From: Chloroflexi bacterium HGW-Chloroflexi-3
Lineage (GTDB): Bacteria; Chloroflexota; Anaerolineae; Anaerolineales; Anaerolineaceae
Reading direction: 5' to 3'
DNA: 64,000 bases
Assembly (NCBI GenBank): GCA_002842045.1
Contig: PHBX01000003.1
Location: 1-64,000, forward strand
The number at the start of each line of letters is the position of its first letter. The first letter of the stretch is position 1. A program made the position numbers and the translations under genes. Under the pieces are notes generated by a model. It was given only the letters and a program-made list of their open reading frames with translations, ran no database searches and was not told the origin of the DNA. Positions 27,178-35,532 of this stretch are shown here, one piece after another.

Positions 27178-27487
27178 GTGCATTGCACCTTGGCTCTTAA
27201 ACCTCGAGTTACCATCTCCAGGCATGCTTGTAGCAATGAGCCCTCCCTACCGAGTGGAACGCCCTACCCCGGTTGCTGGGATAGTCCACAACAGGTTAGG
27301 GGAATCGTGCGAGGTCAGCCATTAGTGTGAGAAAGTTGCGGGAGGTAATCTGTATCAAGACGTGATCTTTCGATCCACAAGGAGCAATAACCTCCCGCTC
27401 CACCTGCTGTCCGGGACTAACCGGATTACTTCAATTATCTACGATTTTTCCAAGCTATAACTGTATTGTATACAAGGTGCAATGCAC
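27178..27487. mobile_element. MITE-like element with 15-bp terminal inverted repeats
   Basis: GTGCATTGCACCTTG (27178-27192) and its exact complement CAAGGTGCAATGCAC (27473-27487) bound a 310-bp segment that encodes nothing. Inside, GCGGGAGGT (27338-27346) pairs with ACCTCCCGC (27390-27398) around a nested GATC-TTTC-GATC hairpin, and CCCTACC near 27272 can pair with GGTTAGGG near 27295. No target duplication is evident. It could be a dead transposon derivative or a structured RNA. Confidence 0.5.
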
Positions 27488-27505
27488 CGGTGGCTCGATT
27501 AAAAC

Positions 27506-27579
27506 GCCGGGTTCGGATGTAGAAGGGGGTGATGACCGTCATTGATGTTCGCTGCAACCATGGTCACTCCGAACCCGGC
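27506..27579 (-). terminator. Large hairpin at the end of the sugar operon
   Basis: GCCGGGTTCGGA (27506-27517) pairs perfectly with TCCGAACCCGGC (27568-27579) around a 50-base loop. On the minus strand it starts 10 bases after the last stop codon and is followed by GTTTTAATC, as an intrinsic terminator would be. The loop is unusually long and can itself pair (GTGACC/GGTCAC region). Confidence 0.6.
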
Positions 27580-27588
27580 AGAAAATGG

Positions 27589-28911
27589 TTAGAGTTCTGT
27601 CAGTTGAATTCCGGTGAATCTTGAAATGGCGCGTAATTCCGGGAGGATATCGCCATACGTCAGAACAACGTGGTGTTCCCAGCCATCATCAAGCATGGTC
27701 TGGACGACATCGCGGGCTGGTTGTTTGACGGTCTGTGCCCATCCACCGGCTCGTCGCAATTGCACCTGCTTATCCAGCACATCAACGCTGATAGCGATAA
27801 TGCGGAATTGTTGATGGTGGTAGCCAAAGCGCACCATGGTGCCGCGTCCGGGTTTGAGTGTGAACTGTACCTCGCGGCCTTCTTCACCATAGCGGATTTC
27901 CTGCGGTTCATGAGCCAGGCTGGGGGCTCCCCCGTAATGCCAGAGTGCCAGGGCATTGGTTTCATCATCCCAGGCGCTGATGTCGGCAAAAAAGGGGGTG
28001 GAGCCGGTCAATCCATGCAGGATCGCCATGGTCAGAGCAGCGTTAACATCGCCCTCGGGTGCCAGCAAGTAGCCTTCGTCCAGCAGCCAGCCCAACCCTG
28101 GCCAGATGCCACCCGGATCATCCAGTCCCATGATCTCCGGCCAGTCTTTAATGGCAAACAGGTCGTGTCCACTGCGCTCCAGCACGGCACCAAGCGCGGT
28201 GTAATATTTTTCGATTGACTGGATCGAAGCTGCAGGCAGTTCTCCACCTTCAATTCTGGGGAAGTTTTGGACGGGGGCAGGTTTTTGGTTGCTTTTCTGC
28301 AACTCCAATACAACTTCACTGAGAGGAATATGGTCGATACCAACCCCAAAAGATCGCCGGATGAGCAGTTCATCGAACACACAGGGATAAAACCCGGGGG
28401 CTCGGAAACCGATCAGTCCGATGCGTTTACCCTGCAGTTCAGCCAGCACCAGGCCGGCGCGGATATAGGCTGCCATCTGCACCTGTACCTGAGGATCTTT
28501 GACGAAGCCATGGATGGCTTTGTGGGCGAATCCCATCTCGGTCAGGGTGAAGGTGGTCAGGTTGGCGCCACACAGGCTGTTGATAGCAATGCGCTTGTCG
28601 ATCTCCGGTTCGGGCAGGGAGTGGATGATGACCGGCACACGCACCTGCTCGGCAATACGGAGCGGGACTTCGCCATCCGGAAATGTGCCGATCTGGATGA
28701 TCAGCACGGCGGGGCGCTGGTTGGTTTGGAAATCATGAATGGCGGTTTCCAGGGTGGGGGTATCGACGATCACCTCAGTTGGACCGACCACCGTCCAGGA
28801 TTGTTCCAGCCATGTGCGCGTCTGATCCAGGTTTTGCCTGGCTACATCCTGGTCAAACCAGGGGACACCGACTGAGATTAACCCTACTTTTAATGGATTG
28901 TCTTGTTTCAT
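27589..28911 (-). CDS. L-fucose/L-arabinose isomerase-like protein
   Basis: 440 residues of the FucI/AraA fold family, which interconvert aldoses and ketoses using Mn2+. Family-like features are an N-terminal domain with VGLISVGVPWFDQDVARQNL, the central GLIGFRAPGFYPCVFDELLIR, FAIKDWPEIM and the C-terminal LKPGRGTMVRFGY. It is shorter than FucI (near 590) and AraA (near 500), and belongs to the uncharacterised branch of isomerase-related proteins. It is the last gene of the GH31 operon, 39 bases behind the PfkB kinase, so isomerisation just before phosphorylation is the likely role. Confidence 0.75.
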   Translation of the reverse strand: MKQDNPLKVGLISVGVPWFDQDVARQNLDQTRTWLEQSWTVVGPTEVIVDTPTLETAIHDFQTNQRPAVLIIQIGTFPDGEVPLRIAEQVRVPVIIHSLPEPEIDKRIAINSLCGANLTTFTLTEMGFAHKAIHGFVKDPQVQVQMAAYIRAGLVLAELQGKRIGLIGFRAPGFYPCVFDELLIRRSFGVGIDHIPLSEVVLELQKSNQKPAPVQNFPRIEGGELPAASIQSIEKYYTALGAVLERSGHDLFAIKDWPEIMGLDDPGGIWPGLGWLLDEGYLLAPEGDVNAALTMAILHGLTGSTPFFADISAWDDETNALALWHYGGAPSLAHEPQEIRYGEEGREVQFTLKPGRGTMVRFGYHHQQFRIIAISVDVLDKQVQLRRAGGWAQTVKQPARDVVQTMLDDGWEHHVVLTYGDILPELRAISRFTGIQLTEL

Positions 28912-28950
28912 AAAAAAACCCTTTCAGATGAAGAATGATGTGTTGGTTGA

Positions 28951-29868
28951 CTAATGTGAGTTTAGAAATACAAGCGTCTCGGCCAGGGTTGGGATGCCTT
29001 TTCTGCCGCCCAACTGTTTGCATTTTAATGCAGCGACAGCGCTGGCAAATTTGAGACGATATTGCGGGGTCCAGTCCGGTTGTAAAACAGCAAACAAGTA
29101 AGCGCCATGGAAGGTATCACCCGCGCCGGTGGTATCGACTACGTCCACTGGAAAAGCCGGTTGGTGGAAATGGGTATGGCGATCCCAATACCAGCTGCCG
29201 TGCTCACCATCGGTGATAACAACCTGCTGGTTTTGATAGGTTTTCAATAATTGAGTTCCCGCTGCGAGAATATCCTGGACGCCGCTTGTATCCAGGGCAA
29301 ATTTCTTTGCAACCACCAGAATATCCACCAGCGGCAGCAGTTCTGTCAGTTCATCCCACATCAACTCGCCGGCACCACCATCAAACGAGACTAAGACACC
29401 ATTTTTCCGGGCAAATTGAGCTGCATGGATGGCAGCCAGGGTGAAGAATCCATCCAGGTGCAGGGCACGCGCACTTTTGATCACTTCCTCTGGCACTTCT
29501 TCCGGTTGTAAATCCAGCGATGTGGATTTTTGAAACAGGATGGCTCTCTGTCCATTGCTCTGTTCCACCAGGATGACAGATGCTGAGGAGACACCACAAT
29601 CACGCTGTGGGCAGTAACCGGCATCAATGCCATATCGTTGCAGTTCTGCGATAATTTGCCGGGCAGTATCATCTGCTGCCAGTGATCCAAGATAGTTGCA
29701 GCTGGCACCCAGACGGGCAAGGGCGACCAAGGCAGTCGCGACCGGTCCTCCACCCTGCATTTCCAGGGCAGCGATTGGAAAACAATCATTGGAATTGGGC
29801 AGGCGCGGTGTTTGCGCCAGGATGTCAAGCGTTGCCAATCCCAACCCGACGACATCATACTGTTTCAC
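28951..29868 (-). CDS. PfkB-family carbohydrate kinase
   Basis: 305-residue ribokinase-superfamily sugar kinase. PfkB signature 1 is seen as GGGPVATALVALARLG and signature 2 as DTTGAGDTFHGAYLFAV, with the catalytic Asp in GAGD and the anion hole intact. The frame opens much earlier, but GGAGGAACATT before the GTG at 29868 fixes the start; this GTG overlaps the stop of the preceding aldolase gene (GTGA), so the two are translationally coupled. It probably phosphorylates the ketose made by the neighbouring isomerase. Confidence 0.9.
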   Translation of the reverse strand: MKQYDVVGLGLATLDILAQTPRLPNSNDCFPIAALEMQGGGPVATALVALARLGASCNYLGSLAADDTARQIIAELQRYGIDAGYCPQRDCGVSSASVILVEQSNGQRAILFQKSTSLDLQPEEVPEEVIKSARALHLDGFFTLAAIHAAQFARKNGVLVSFDGGAGELMWDELTELLPLVDILVVAKKFALDTSGVQDILAAGTQLLKTYQNQQVVITDGEHGSWYWDRHTHFHQPAFPVDVVDTTGAGDTFHGAYLFAVLQPDWTPQYRLKFASAVAALKCKQLGGRKGIPTLAETLVFLNSH

Positions 29869-31121
29869 AATGTTCCTCCGGAGTAGTAGTCCGATAACAC
29901 CTGGCTGCGATTGTTGACCTGCAGCGCCTGGAAGATGGCTGTTGCCCAATCCGACAGGCTGTCACTCACCTGAGCGATCACCTCAGGTGGCAGCTGCCAG
30001 AGCTGTGTTTTGTAAATGCCCCAGGCAGCCCAGCGAGCCCGATAAAAACGCTGTGCTTCGCTCAACTCGGTTGAATTTTCCAGATGATCCCCTTCCGCCC
30101 CGCGTGAGGTGTTAACCAGTTCACGTTTCATCTGCTCCCGTAAGGTAGCCGGGAAAGCGGGGTGATCGAAGAGGATGTTCTGGATCTGGGTAGCGAGATG
30201 GACCTCAACCACACCGGCCTTCGGAAGCTGTGCCAGATCTTCAATTTGTAGGGTGGATGCACCATGCTGCACCATGCCAGACCAACCGAATTGGCGCGAT
30301 TTTTGTGCCAGTTGAGCGATTAATGAAAAATCCATGCTCATCCGACCGGTGCTGCCGTCCGGCAAGACGATGCCGCTGTGGGTGGTGCCGGTTTGCGCGC
30401 TGATCTTATCCAGTCCAGCTATGCCGGGGGGGAGATGCTTACTGATTTCAGACTGAAAAGCCACCAGGTCTGCTACCGTGGTATTGCGGCCACCGATTTC
30501 ACCCACTTCACCCCCCAATGTAAGGTGAATTGCTCTTGGTTGTTTCTGTCGCAGGGCGTCGATCAGCCGGGCGGACACCTGCGCATTCGGTGCATGAAAA
30601 TCGCTCAGCTCTTCCGCCTGTGGGTTGTACTGGTGTGAGCCATCGATATCGATTTGGTAAAAGCCGGATTCAATCACCTGCAACGCCAGATCGGTGAGGG
30701 GTTCAGCATCACTGAGTTGATTGATACTGAAGTGGTCTCCCTGCAGAAAGACGGGTCCACGATACCCTTCTTTGAAAGCTGCAGCCATCACCATGGCAGC
30801 ATATTCCTCAAAAGTCTGGTCACAGCCGTATGATTCCGAAGGCGCCAATTCGAAAATGATGGGACCACAATTAGCCTGTATGGCTGATCGCCAGATCGCC
30901 CGTGCCAGGGGATAAGTCAGACCGCGCACGTTGAAAGCTGGGATGGTCATGGGCGCAAGTTCACCCCGTCCCAATGACTGGTAAACCGGGGCAATCGATG
31001 CCGGGTAGAGACCTTTCTCCCAGGTCAGGTTGAGAATCTGGACAGCCAGTTTTTTACGATTTTCCCGTGGTGCAAGCGCTAACACCAGAATGTCCTGTTC
31101 TAAAGTTGCTTCTGTACACAT
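29865..31121 (-). CDS. Class II aldolase-type TIM-barrel enzyme
   Basis: 418 residues. The central part has the class II fructose/tagatose-bisphosphate aldolase marks: IPAFNVRGL near residue 57, FLQGDHFSI with the metal His of the GDH motif, the second metal region LGGEVGEIGG, and SGMVQHGAST with the phosphate-loop. The N-terminal 45 residues and C-terminal ~60 are extensions not present in FbaA or GatY. It would cleave a phosphorylated ketose into two C3 units. It sits between the enolase-superfamily gene and the coupled PfkB kinase. Confidence 0.82.
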   Translation of the reverse strand: MCTEATLEQDILVLALAPRENRKKLAVQILNLTWEKGLYPASIAPVYQSLGRGELAPMTIPAFNVRGLTYPLARAIWRSAIQANCGPIIFELAPSESYGCDQTFEEYAAMVMAAAFKEGYRGPVFLQGDHFSINQLSDAEPLTDLALQVIESGFYQIDIDGSHQYNPQAEELSDFHAPNAQVSARLIDALRQKQPRAIHLTLGGEVGEIGGRNTTVADLVAFQSEISKHLPPGIAGLDKISAQTGTTHSGIVLPDGSTGRMSMDFSLIAQLAQKSRQFGWSGMVQHGASTLQIEDLAQLPKAGVVEVHLATQIQNILFDHPAFPATLREQMKRELVNTSRGAEGDHLENSTELSEAQRFYRARWAAWGIYKTQLWQLPPEVIAQVSDSLSDWATAIFQALQVNNRSQVLSDYYSGGTL

Positions 31122-31147
31122 GGTTAAATCCTTTCACTATTTTTTAA

Positions 31148-31212
31148 CCTTTGAGGTTTACGGGTGTTTTTGGGGGGTAATTACCCCCAAAAACACCCGT
31201 AAACCTCAAAGG
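31148..31212. terminator. 65-bp near-perfect palindrome between two operon genes
   Basis: The left arm 31148-31180 and right arm 31181-31212 are exact complements except for one extra G (GGGGGG against CCCCC). It overlaps the last codons of the upstream gene and ends 27 bases before the next ATG. There is no T tract on either side, so it may be an RNA processing or stability element, or a partial terminator, rather than a simple terminator. Confidence 0.65.
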
Positions 31213-32363
31213 ACTCTATTACTGATCCAATGCTGTTTGGTATGGCGTTGAATCGCCAATTCATCCAGATCCAATCCCAGTCCGGGTGCTTCGCTTAGGC
31301 TGATGGTGCCATCCTCATCCACCTGGAAAGGTTTCTTGAGCATGAAATCGCGGGCTGCCACCGTCCATCCAGGTGGATCAACCGGGAATTCAAACCAGGG
31401 GCAGTTGGGCAAGGAAGCAGCCAGCTGTAGATTGGCTGCCAACCCGATGCCATTGGACCAGGTATGCGGGATAAATTTTTTGAAGGACATTTCTGCCAGA
31501 GCCGCCACTTTGCGCAGTTGGAAGATCCCTTCCGAGAAGGCAGCATCCGCCTGGATGATGTCATAGCAATTCATATCCACCAGCATTTTATATTCGTGCA
31601 GGCCGATATTTAATTCACCTCCGGCAATCGGAATATCCACCGCTTCTGCCAGTTGAGCCAGTTGATGATAATTGTAACGGGGGAGGGGTTCTTCAACCCA
31701 CAAAACATTGAGATCCTGCATGGCACGAGCGACTGTCAATGCCTCAAAGTAAGTCCAGGCACCAATCGGTTTGGGGGAGGGCATCACATGCGCCTGATTG
31801 GCATCCACCATCAGGTCGATCTGATCTCCGAACACCGAACGCACATGCTCTACCAGGGCAATATCTTCTTTGATGCTGGGACGACGAAGACGTAATTTGA
31901 AGGCACGCATGCCACTGCTGTGAAGCAGGTGAATGCGTTCAACCTGTTCCTCGAAGCTGGGCACTTCTGCCAGGCTGGCGTAAGCTGGCATGCGGTTTTG
32001 GAATCCACCCCACAGTCGATAGACTGGTTGATTGGTAACCTTGCCGATAATATCCCAGAGTGCCATTTCGAACGCCCACGGGTAACTGCCATCCCGGGCT
32101 GCTACCCGCAGATAGGGACTGATCTGTTCGACCATGAAGGGGTCTTTGCCGAGAATATAGGGAGCTACCAGATCTGCAAAGGTATTGATGCCGAGCATGC
32201 CAACTTCTGGACCGGCACCAACACCACTGACACCTTCGTCTGTATGCACGCGTAACAGAGTGCAATTGGTGGTGTTAAAGACACGTCCAGGCGCCCAGGC
32301 GGGTCGTAAAGGCGCAGGTAATGGGTACTCAATGAGACTGCATTCAATTTGATTGATTTTCAT
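31206..32363 (-). CDS. Enolase-superfamily (mandelate racemase/muconate lactonising) enzyme
   Basis: 385-residue enzyme, probably a sugar-acid dehydratase or racemase. The capping domain begins MKINQIECSLIEYPLP. In the barrel: AFKLRLRRPS (position of the K-x-K base, here Lys then Arg), Mg ligands Asp in LMVDANQAH, Glu in WVEEPLPRYN and Glu in IAGGELN, and the general acid/base His in IPHTWSNGIG. The HTWSNG segment resembles galactonate/gluconate-type dehydratases. Second K-x-K Lys is not obvious, so chemistry is uncertain. It is in the GH31 operon, 19 bases after the GntR gene. Confidence 0.85.
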   Translation of the reverse strand: MKINQIECSLIEYPLPAPLRPAWAPGRVFNTTNCTLLRVHTDEGVSGVGAGPEVGMLGINTFADLVAPYILGKDPFMVEQISPYLRVAARDGSYPWAFEMALWDIIGKVTNQPVYRLWGGFQNRMPAYASLAEVPSFEEQVERIHLLHSSGMRAFKLRLRRPSIKEDIALVEHVRSVFGDQIDLMVDANQAHVMPSPKPIGAWTYFEALTVARAMQDLNVLWVEEPLPRYNYHQLAQLAEAVDIPIAGGELNIGLHEYKMLVDMNCYDIIQADAAFSEGIFQLRKVAALAEMSFKKFIPHTWSNGIGLAANLQLAASLPNCPWFEFPVDPPGWTVAARDFMLKKPFQVDEDGTISLSEAPGLGLDLDELAIQRHTKQHWISNRVL

Positions 32364-32382
32364 AATGTCCTCTTAATTATTT

Positions 32383-33081
32383 CTAATTGGTTTGACTCAT
32401 AGCAGATAAGAGCAATTCTGCTCCCTGCTGAATATGCTCACGCAGATAGGCTTCGGCATTTTCATAATTACCCGAGCGAATCAAATACACCAGTTTGGCA
32501 TGGCGTTCGACCAGCCCCTCATAGGATGGATAATGGCTGCTGACCGTATAGATGACCATTGTAATCTGTGTGGACATCTGTTCCCAGATGCGAATTGTGC
32601 GAGTTAATCCAGATAAATTCATCAGGGTGCGATGAAATTGATTGTCCAGTGCAGCACCTTGCAAACGATCTTGTTTTTGTTCCAGTGATATCATTTTTGC
32701 CACAATTTGATCCAGCAGGGAAAGATGAATATGGTTTTCCGCTGACATGATTTCTTTAAGAGCGATGATTTCCAGGGCAGAACGTAACTGATAGATTTCC
32801 TTTACATCTTCTGCGGTCAGGTTGACCACAAACGAACCTTTTGAAGGAATGATTTCAACCAGACCGTTCTGCGCCAGACGACGGATGGCTTCGCGGATAG
32901 AAATACGGCTGACAGCTAACTGGTCAGCCAGAGGTTGCTCCACCAGGTGCTGGCCGGGTTTGATTTTTTGGGTCAGGATGGCATGAGAGAGATTTTCATA
33001 TACCTGATCTGCCAGTAAAGTTTGAGTTTTTATCGGTTTTAAAGTTTGTTGCCAATCATTTGATTCTGATATTCGAGTCAT
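32383..33081 (-). CDS. GntR-family regulator, FadR/FCD subfamily
   Basis: 232 residues: an N-terminal winged helix (LADQLAVSRISIREAIRRLA, followed by the wing IIPSKGSFVV) and an all-helical FCD ligand domain with the usual metal-site residues (Asp in the LDNQFHRTLM segment and later His). FCD regulators sense sugar acids and related metabolites and usually repress. It is the second gene of the GH31 operon, 10 bases downstream of the glycosidase, and its most likely operator is the 34-bp palindrome in front of that operon, making an autoregulatory loop. Confidence 0.92.
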   Translation of the reverse strand: MTRISESNDWQQTLKPIKTQTLLADQVYENLSHAILTQKIKPGQHLVEQPLADQLAVSRISIREAIRRLAQNGLVEIIPSKGSFVVNLTAEDVKEIYQLRSALEIIALKEIMSAENHIHLSLLDQIVAKMISLEQKQDRLQGAALDNQFHRTLMNLSGLTRTIRIWEQMSTQITMVIYTVSSHYPSYEGLVERHAKLVYLIRSGNYENAEAYLREHIQQGAELLLSAMSQTN

Positions 33082-33091
33082 ATTTCGTCCT

Positions 33092-35341
33092 TTAATTAAA
33101 TATCACCGTATACGAATGGCCCTTCGTAGTTCGCAGGCGAATATGCCCTGCTGTGCCATTCAGGTCGGTTGTTTCAATATCAACAGCGTCTCCGGTTTCA
33201 TCCATCGCGTGTAAGAATCGATATCCAATATCCATCAAGCGAATGGATATCCAGCGATCCAATGGCTGGTCAGTGATCACGAGAGTACTGGATTCCTCGT
33301 GCCAGGTGAACATGGTACCATCATATAGATGAAACTCTCCATTCGCGCCGGGATAGATTTGCAGACGCAGGTCATTCCCGGCGACTTTGATCTCGGGTTC
33401 ATCCAGAACGGGTAGCAAAGTGTGAGGCGAGGGATCCAGGAATGGAATAATTGCACCTGCTTTGGCGAAGATCGGAATATCTTCCACAGCTGTTTGTAAG
33501 GTGATTTCCTGACCACCGTAATAAGGTTGACCTGTCCAGAAATCCCGCCAGCCACCAGCAGGAAGGTAGACACTCCATATCTCACTATGGCCGGAATAAA
33601 CAGGTGAGACCAATAAATCCTTACCAAACAGGTACTGCAATTCATTCAAGGGATTCCAGATGGAGGGATCCTCGGGGTAGGCAAAGGCCAGTGCACGAAC
33701 AATGGGAACCCCGGTTTTAGAAGCTAAATTAGCATGCGTATAGATATAAGGAAACAAATCTGTATGAACTTGAGCATAATGGCGGTACAAATCCAAAATA
33801 TACTTAGAATATTTCCAGGGTTCGCGGGAACCCAGGCCATGTAATTGCATGATCGGAAGAAATGCCCCAAATGCAATCCAGCGAGCAAAGACTTTTTCAG
33901 TGGGGGTGCCAAAATAACCACCAATGTCACTGGCATAAAACGGGAAGCCTGATATGCCTGCATTTTGTGAAGCTTTAATAACACTCGGTAACCCAGTAGC
34001 AGGCCCAAAGTCGGAACTCTGGTCACCACTGAACAAGGCGCAATAGGGTTGAGAGCCATCCCAGGCGGAGCGGGCTAGCAGAATGCCTTGGGTGTGGCGC
34101 TGCATGGCTTCATAGGTGACCTGATTGTAAATTTGGGGGTAGAGGTTGTGCATTTCAAGTCCGGTACGACCGTCATAAAAAACAGCGTCATCCGGTACCT
34201 GCTCGCCAAAATCTGTTTTGAAACCGTCAAAACCCATCTTCACCAGTTTTTCGATGTGCATCTGCCACCAGGCTACCGTGGCAGGATTGGTGAAATCCAG
34301 GCAGGAGCCCATGAATCCGGGGCTATTCCCCAGGCGATGTACATAGGTTTCCCCGGCGGAATTTTTGATCAGGAAACCTTGTTCTGCGCAATAATCATAG
34401 GTTGGCTGATTGGCATCCGATTTTACAATCCAGGGTCCTACCCAGATGACAATCCGGTATCCGAGTTTGCGGGCTTCTGCGATCATTCCTTCCGGGTCGG
34501 GAAAGTTTTCATTAAACTGGAAATCATTCAACTGTGACTCCCAGGCAGCATCGATTAATTTAACTGTGCCAGGAAGATTAAGTTGGCGTTGCAATCGCAA
34601 ATCTTCTTCCACAGTGGATTGAGTCTCAGCTGTCCAATCGCGTGATTTCCAGGGTCCGAAGATCCATGCCGGGGGCTGGTAGAGCGGTTTCCCCAGTAAT
34701 TGGGTGTAGCGGGTGAGCAATTCAGCAAATGGTTTTCCGGTCCATAGCTGGAAGGAGAGCTGGTTGTTTTCCGTACGGATCGAGACGACTGAGGGGTCAT
34801 CATAACAGGCCAGGCGCACTTTGGCGCGGTAAGCAGTGAGCAATCGTATTCCATATCCCGCGCTGGACATGAAAAAGGGGATTGGTTTGTAAGTCAGTCC
34901 TCCGGATGCCCCGTTGGTCACATACAGGTCAATCGCCTGACCGCGCTGGTCAATGCGATTGAAACGTTCTCCGAAACCCAGGTAGTGCTCATCTGGTTGG
35001 GATGCGAAGTCGATGGCTAAGGCTTCGTTGGTGGAGTCGGTGGTGCTCAGGTTAGCCTGGAGTATGTTGTCCTGTACGGTTATGACCAAAGTTACAATGG
35101 AAGTATTATCAGAGACGGATTGGAAATTGACTTCCCAAACATTTGGGGTGGATTTTACCGAATGAGTGAACAATTCCATCCACTTCCCTGACCTTCTGGC
35201 ACGGACTGCCTGCCATTGGAAGAGAGGAGTGGATTGATCATTTTGCGCTAGACTCAATAAAAATGGAGCCTGGGATAATTTCAGTTGAACAGATGGACTG
35301 AAAGGAATTTCGAGGTGAAATTCAGATGAATTTGGCGTCAT
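33092..35341 (-). CDS. Glycoside hydrolase family 31 (alpha-glucosidase/alpha-xylosidase type)
   Basis: 749-residue retaining alpha-glycosidase. The N-terminal beta-sandwich carries YLGFGERFNRIDQRGQ; the barrel has LIDAAWESQ, the nucleophile Asp377 in GFKTDFGEQVP and the acid/base Asp440 in LFSGDQSSDF, followed by SDIGGYFGTPTEKVFARW. The DFGE..P form with a following EMHN places it near YicI-type alpha-xylosidases. No signal peptide is seen, so it should act on imported oligosaccharides or glycosides in the cytoplasm. It is the first gene of the operon with good AAAGGA ribosome site. Confidence 0.9.
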   Translation of the reverse strand: MTPNSSEFHLEIPFSPSVQLKLSQAPFLLSLAQNDQSTPLFQWQAVRARRSGKWMELFTHSVKSTPNVWEVNFQSVSDNTSIVTLVITVQDNILQANLSTTDSTNEALAIDFASQPDEHYLGFGERFNRIDQRGQAIDLYVTNGASGGLTYKPIPFFMSSAGYGIRLLTAYRAKVRLACYDDPSVVSIRTENNQLSFQLWTGKPFAELLTRYTQLLGKPLYQPPAWIFGPWKSRDWTAETQSTVEEDLRLQRQLNLPGTVKLIDAAWESQLNDFQFNENFPDPEGMIAEARKLGYRIVIWVGPWIVKSDANQPTYDYCAEQGFLIKNSAGETYVHRLGNSPGFMGSCLDFTNPATVAWWQMHIEKLVKMGFDGFKTDFGEQVPDDAVFYDGRTGLEMHNLYPQIYNQVTYEAMQRHTQGILLARSAWDGSQPYCALFSGDQSSDFGPATGLPSVIKASQNAGISGFPFYASDIGGYFGTPTEKVFARWIAFGAFLPIMQLHGLGSREPWKYSKYILDLYRHYAQVHTDLFPYIYTHANLASKTGVPIVRALAFAYPEDPSIWNPLNELQYLFGKDLLVSPVYSGHSEIWSVYLPAGGWRDFWTGQPYYGGQEITLQTAVEDIPIFAKAGAIIPFLDPSPHTLLPVLDEPEIKVAGNDLRLQIYPGANGEFHLYDGTMFTWHEESSTLVITDQPLDRWISIRLMDIGYRFLHAMDETGDAVDIETTDLNGTAGHIRLRTTKGHSYTVIFN

Positions 35342-35358
35342 AAAATATCCTTTAAAAA

Positions 35359-35417
35359 AATATCAGTATACGGTATACCGTATACTGATATTATAGCGAA
35401 TTGAAGGGAAAAGTCAA
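35359..35417 (-). promoter_or_regulatory. Promoter and 34-bp operator palindrome of the GH31 operon
   Basis: On the minus strand TTGACT (35412-35417), a 16-base spacer and TATAAT (35390-35395) form a strong promoter. A perfect 34-bp palindrome at 35359-35392, with core GTATACGGTATACCGTATAC, starts inside the -10 box and covers the transcription start. GTATAC-type cores are known for GntR-family operators, and the regulator encoded in the operon is the obvious candidate. Confidence 0.8.
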
Positions 35418-35532
35418 TCACATAAAAAAAAGAATGTTGATTGAATTTCAGATTGTTTACCCTGAAATACCATGATTTATTGTATAATTTAAATGGACTG
35501 GTTGAAATGTAATAATTTGCAAGGGAGGCACT

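Larger units (their letters stand above)
26815..27588. other. Gene-poor stretch with repeats and structured segments
   Basis: 774 bases without a credible gene. It contains three copies of GTGCA(T/A)TGCAC (27108-27118, 27178-27188, 27477-27487), a MITE-like element between the last two, and the large terminator-like hairpin at 27506-27579. Open frames here are short and show no recognisable protein. Confidence 0.6.

Noticed and set aside
27220..27420. A known structured RNA (tRNA, 6S, SRP, RNase P)
   Set aside because: The stems are real but none of the conserved cores of these RNAs is visible; it is better described as a MITE-like element.
27589..35341. The operon as a sulfoquinovose (sulfo-EMP) pathway
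   Set aside because: GH31, isomerase, PfkB kinase and aldolase fit the plan, but the region of the GH31 protein where YihQ has its sulfonate-binding Arg and Trp (RxxW) reads AAWESQLNDFQFNENF, with no such pair. The aldolase is class II rather than the class I type of YihT. I therefore do not claim it, though the isomerase branch deserves a check.
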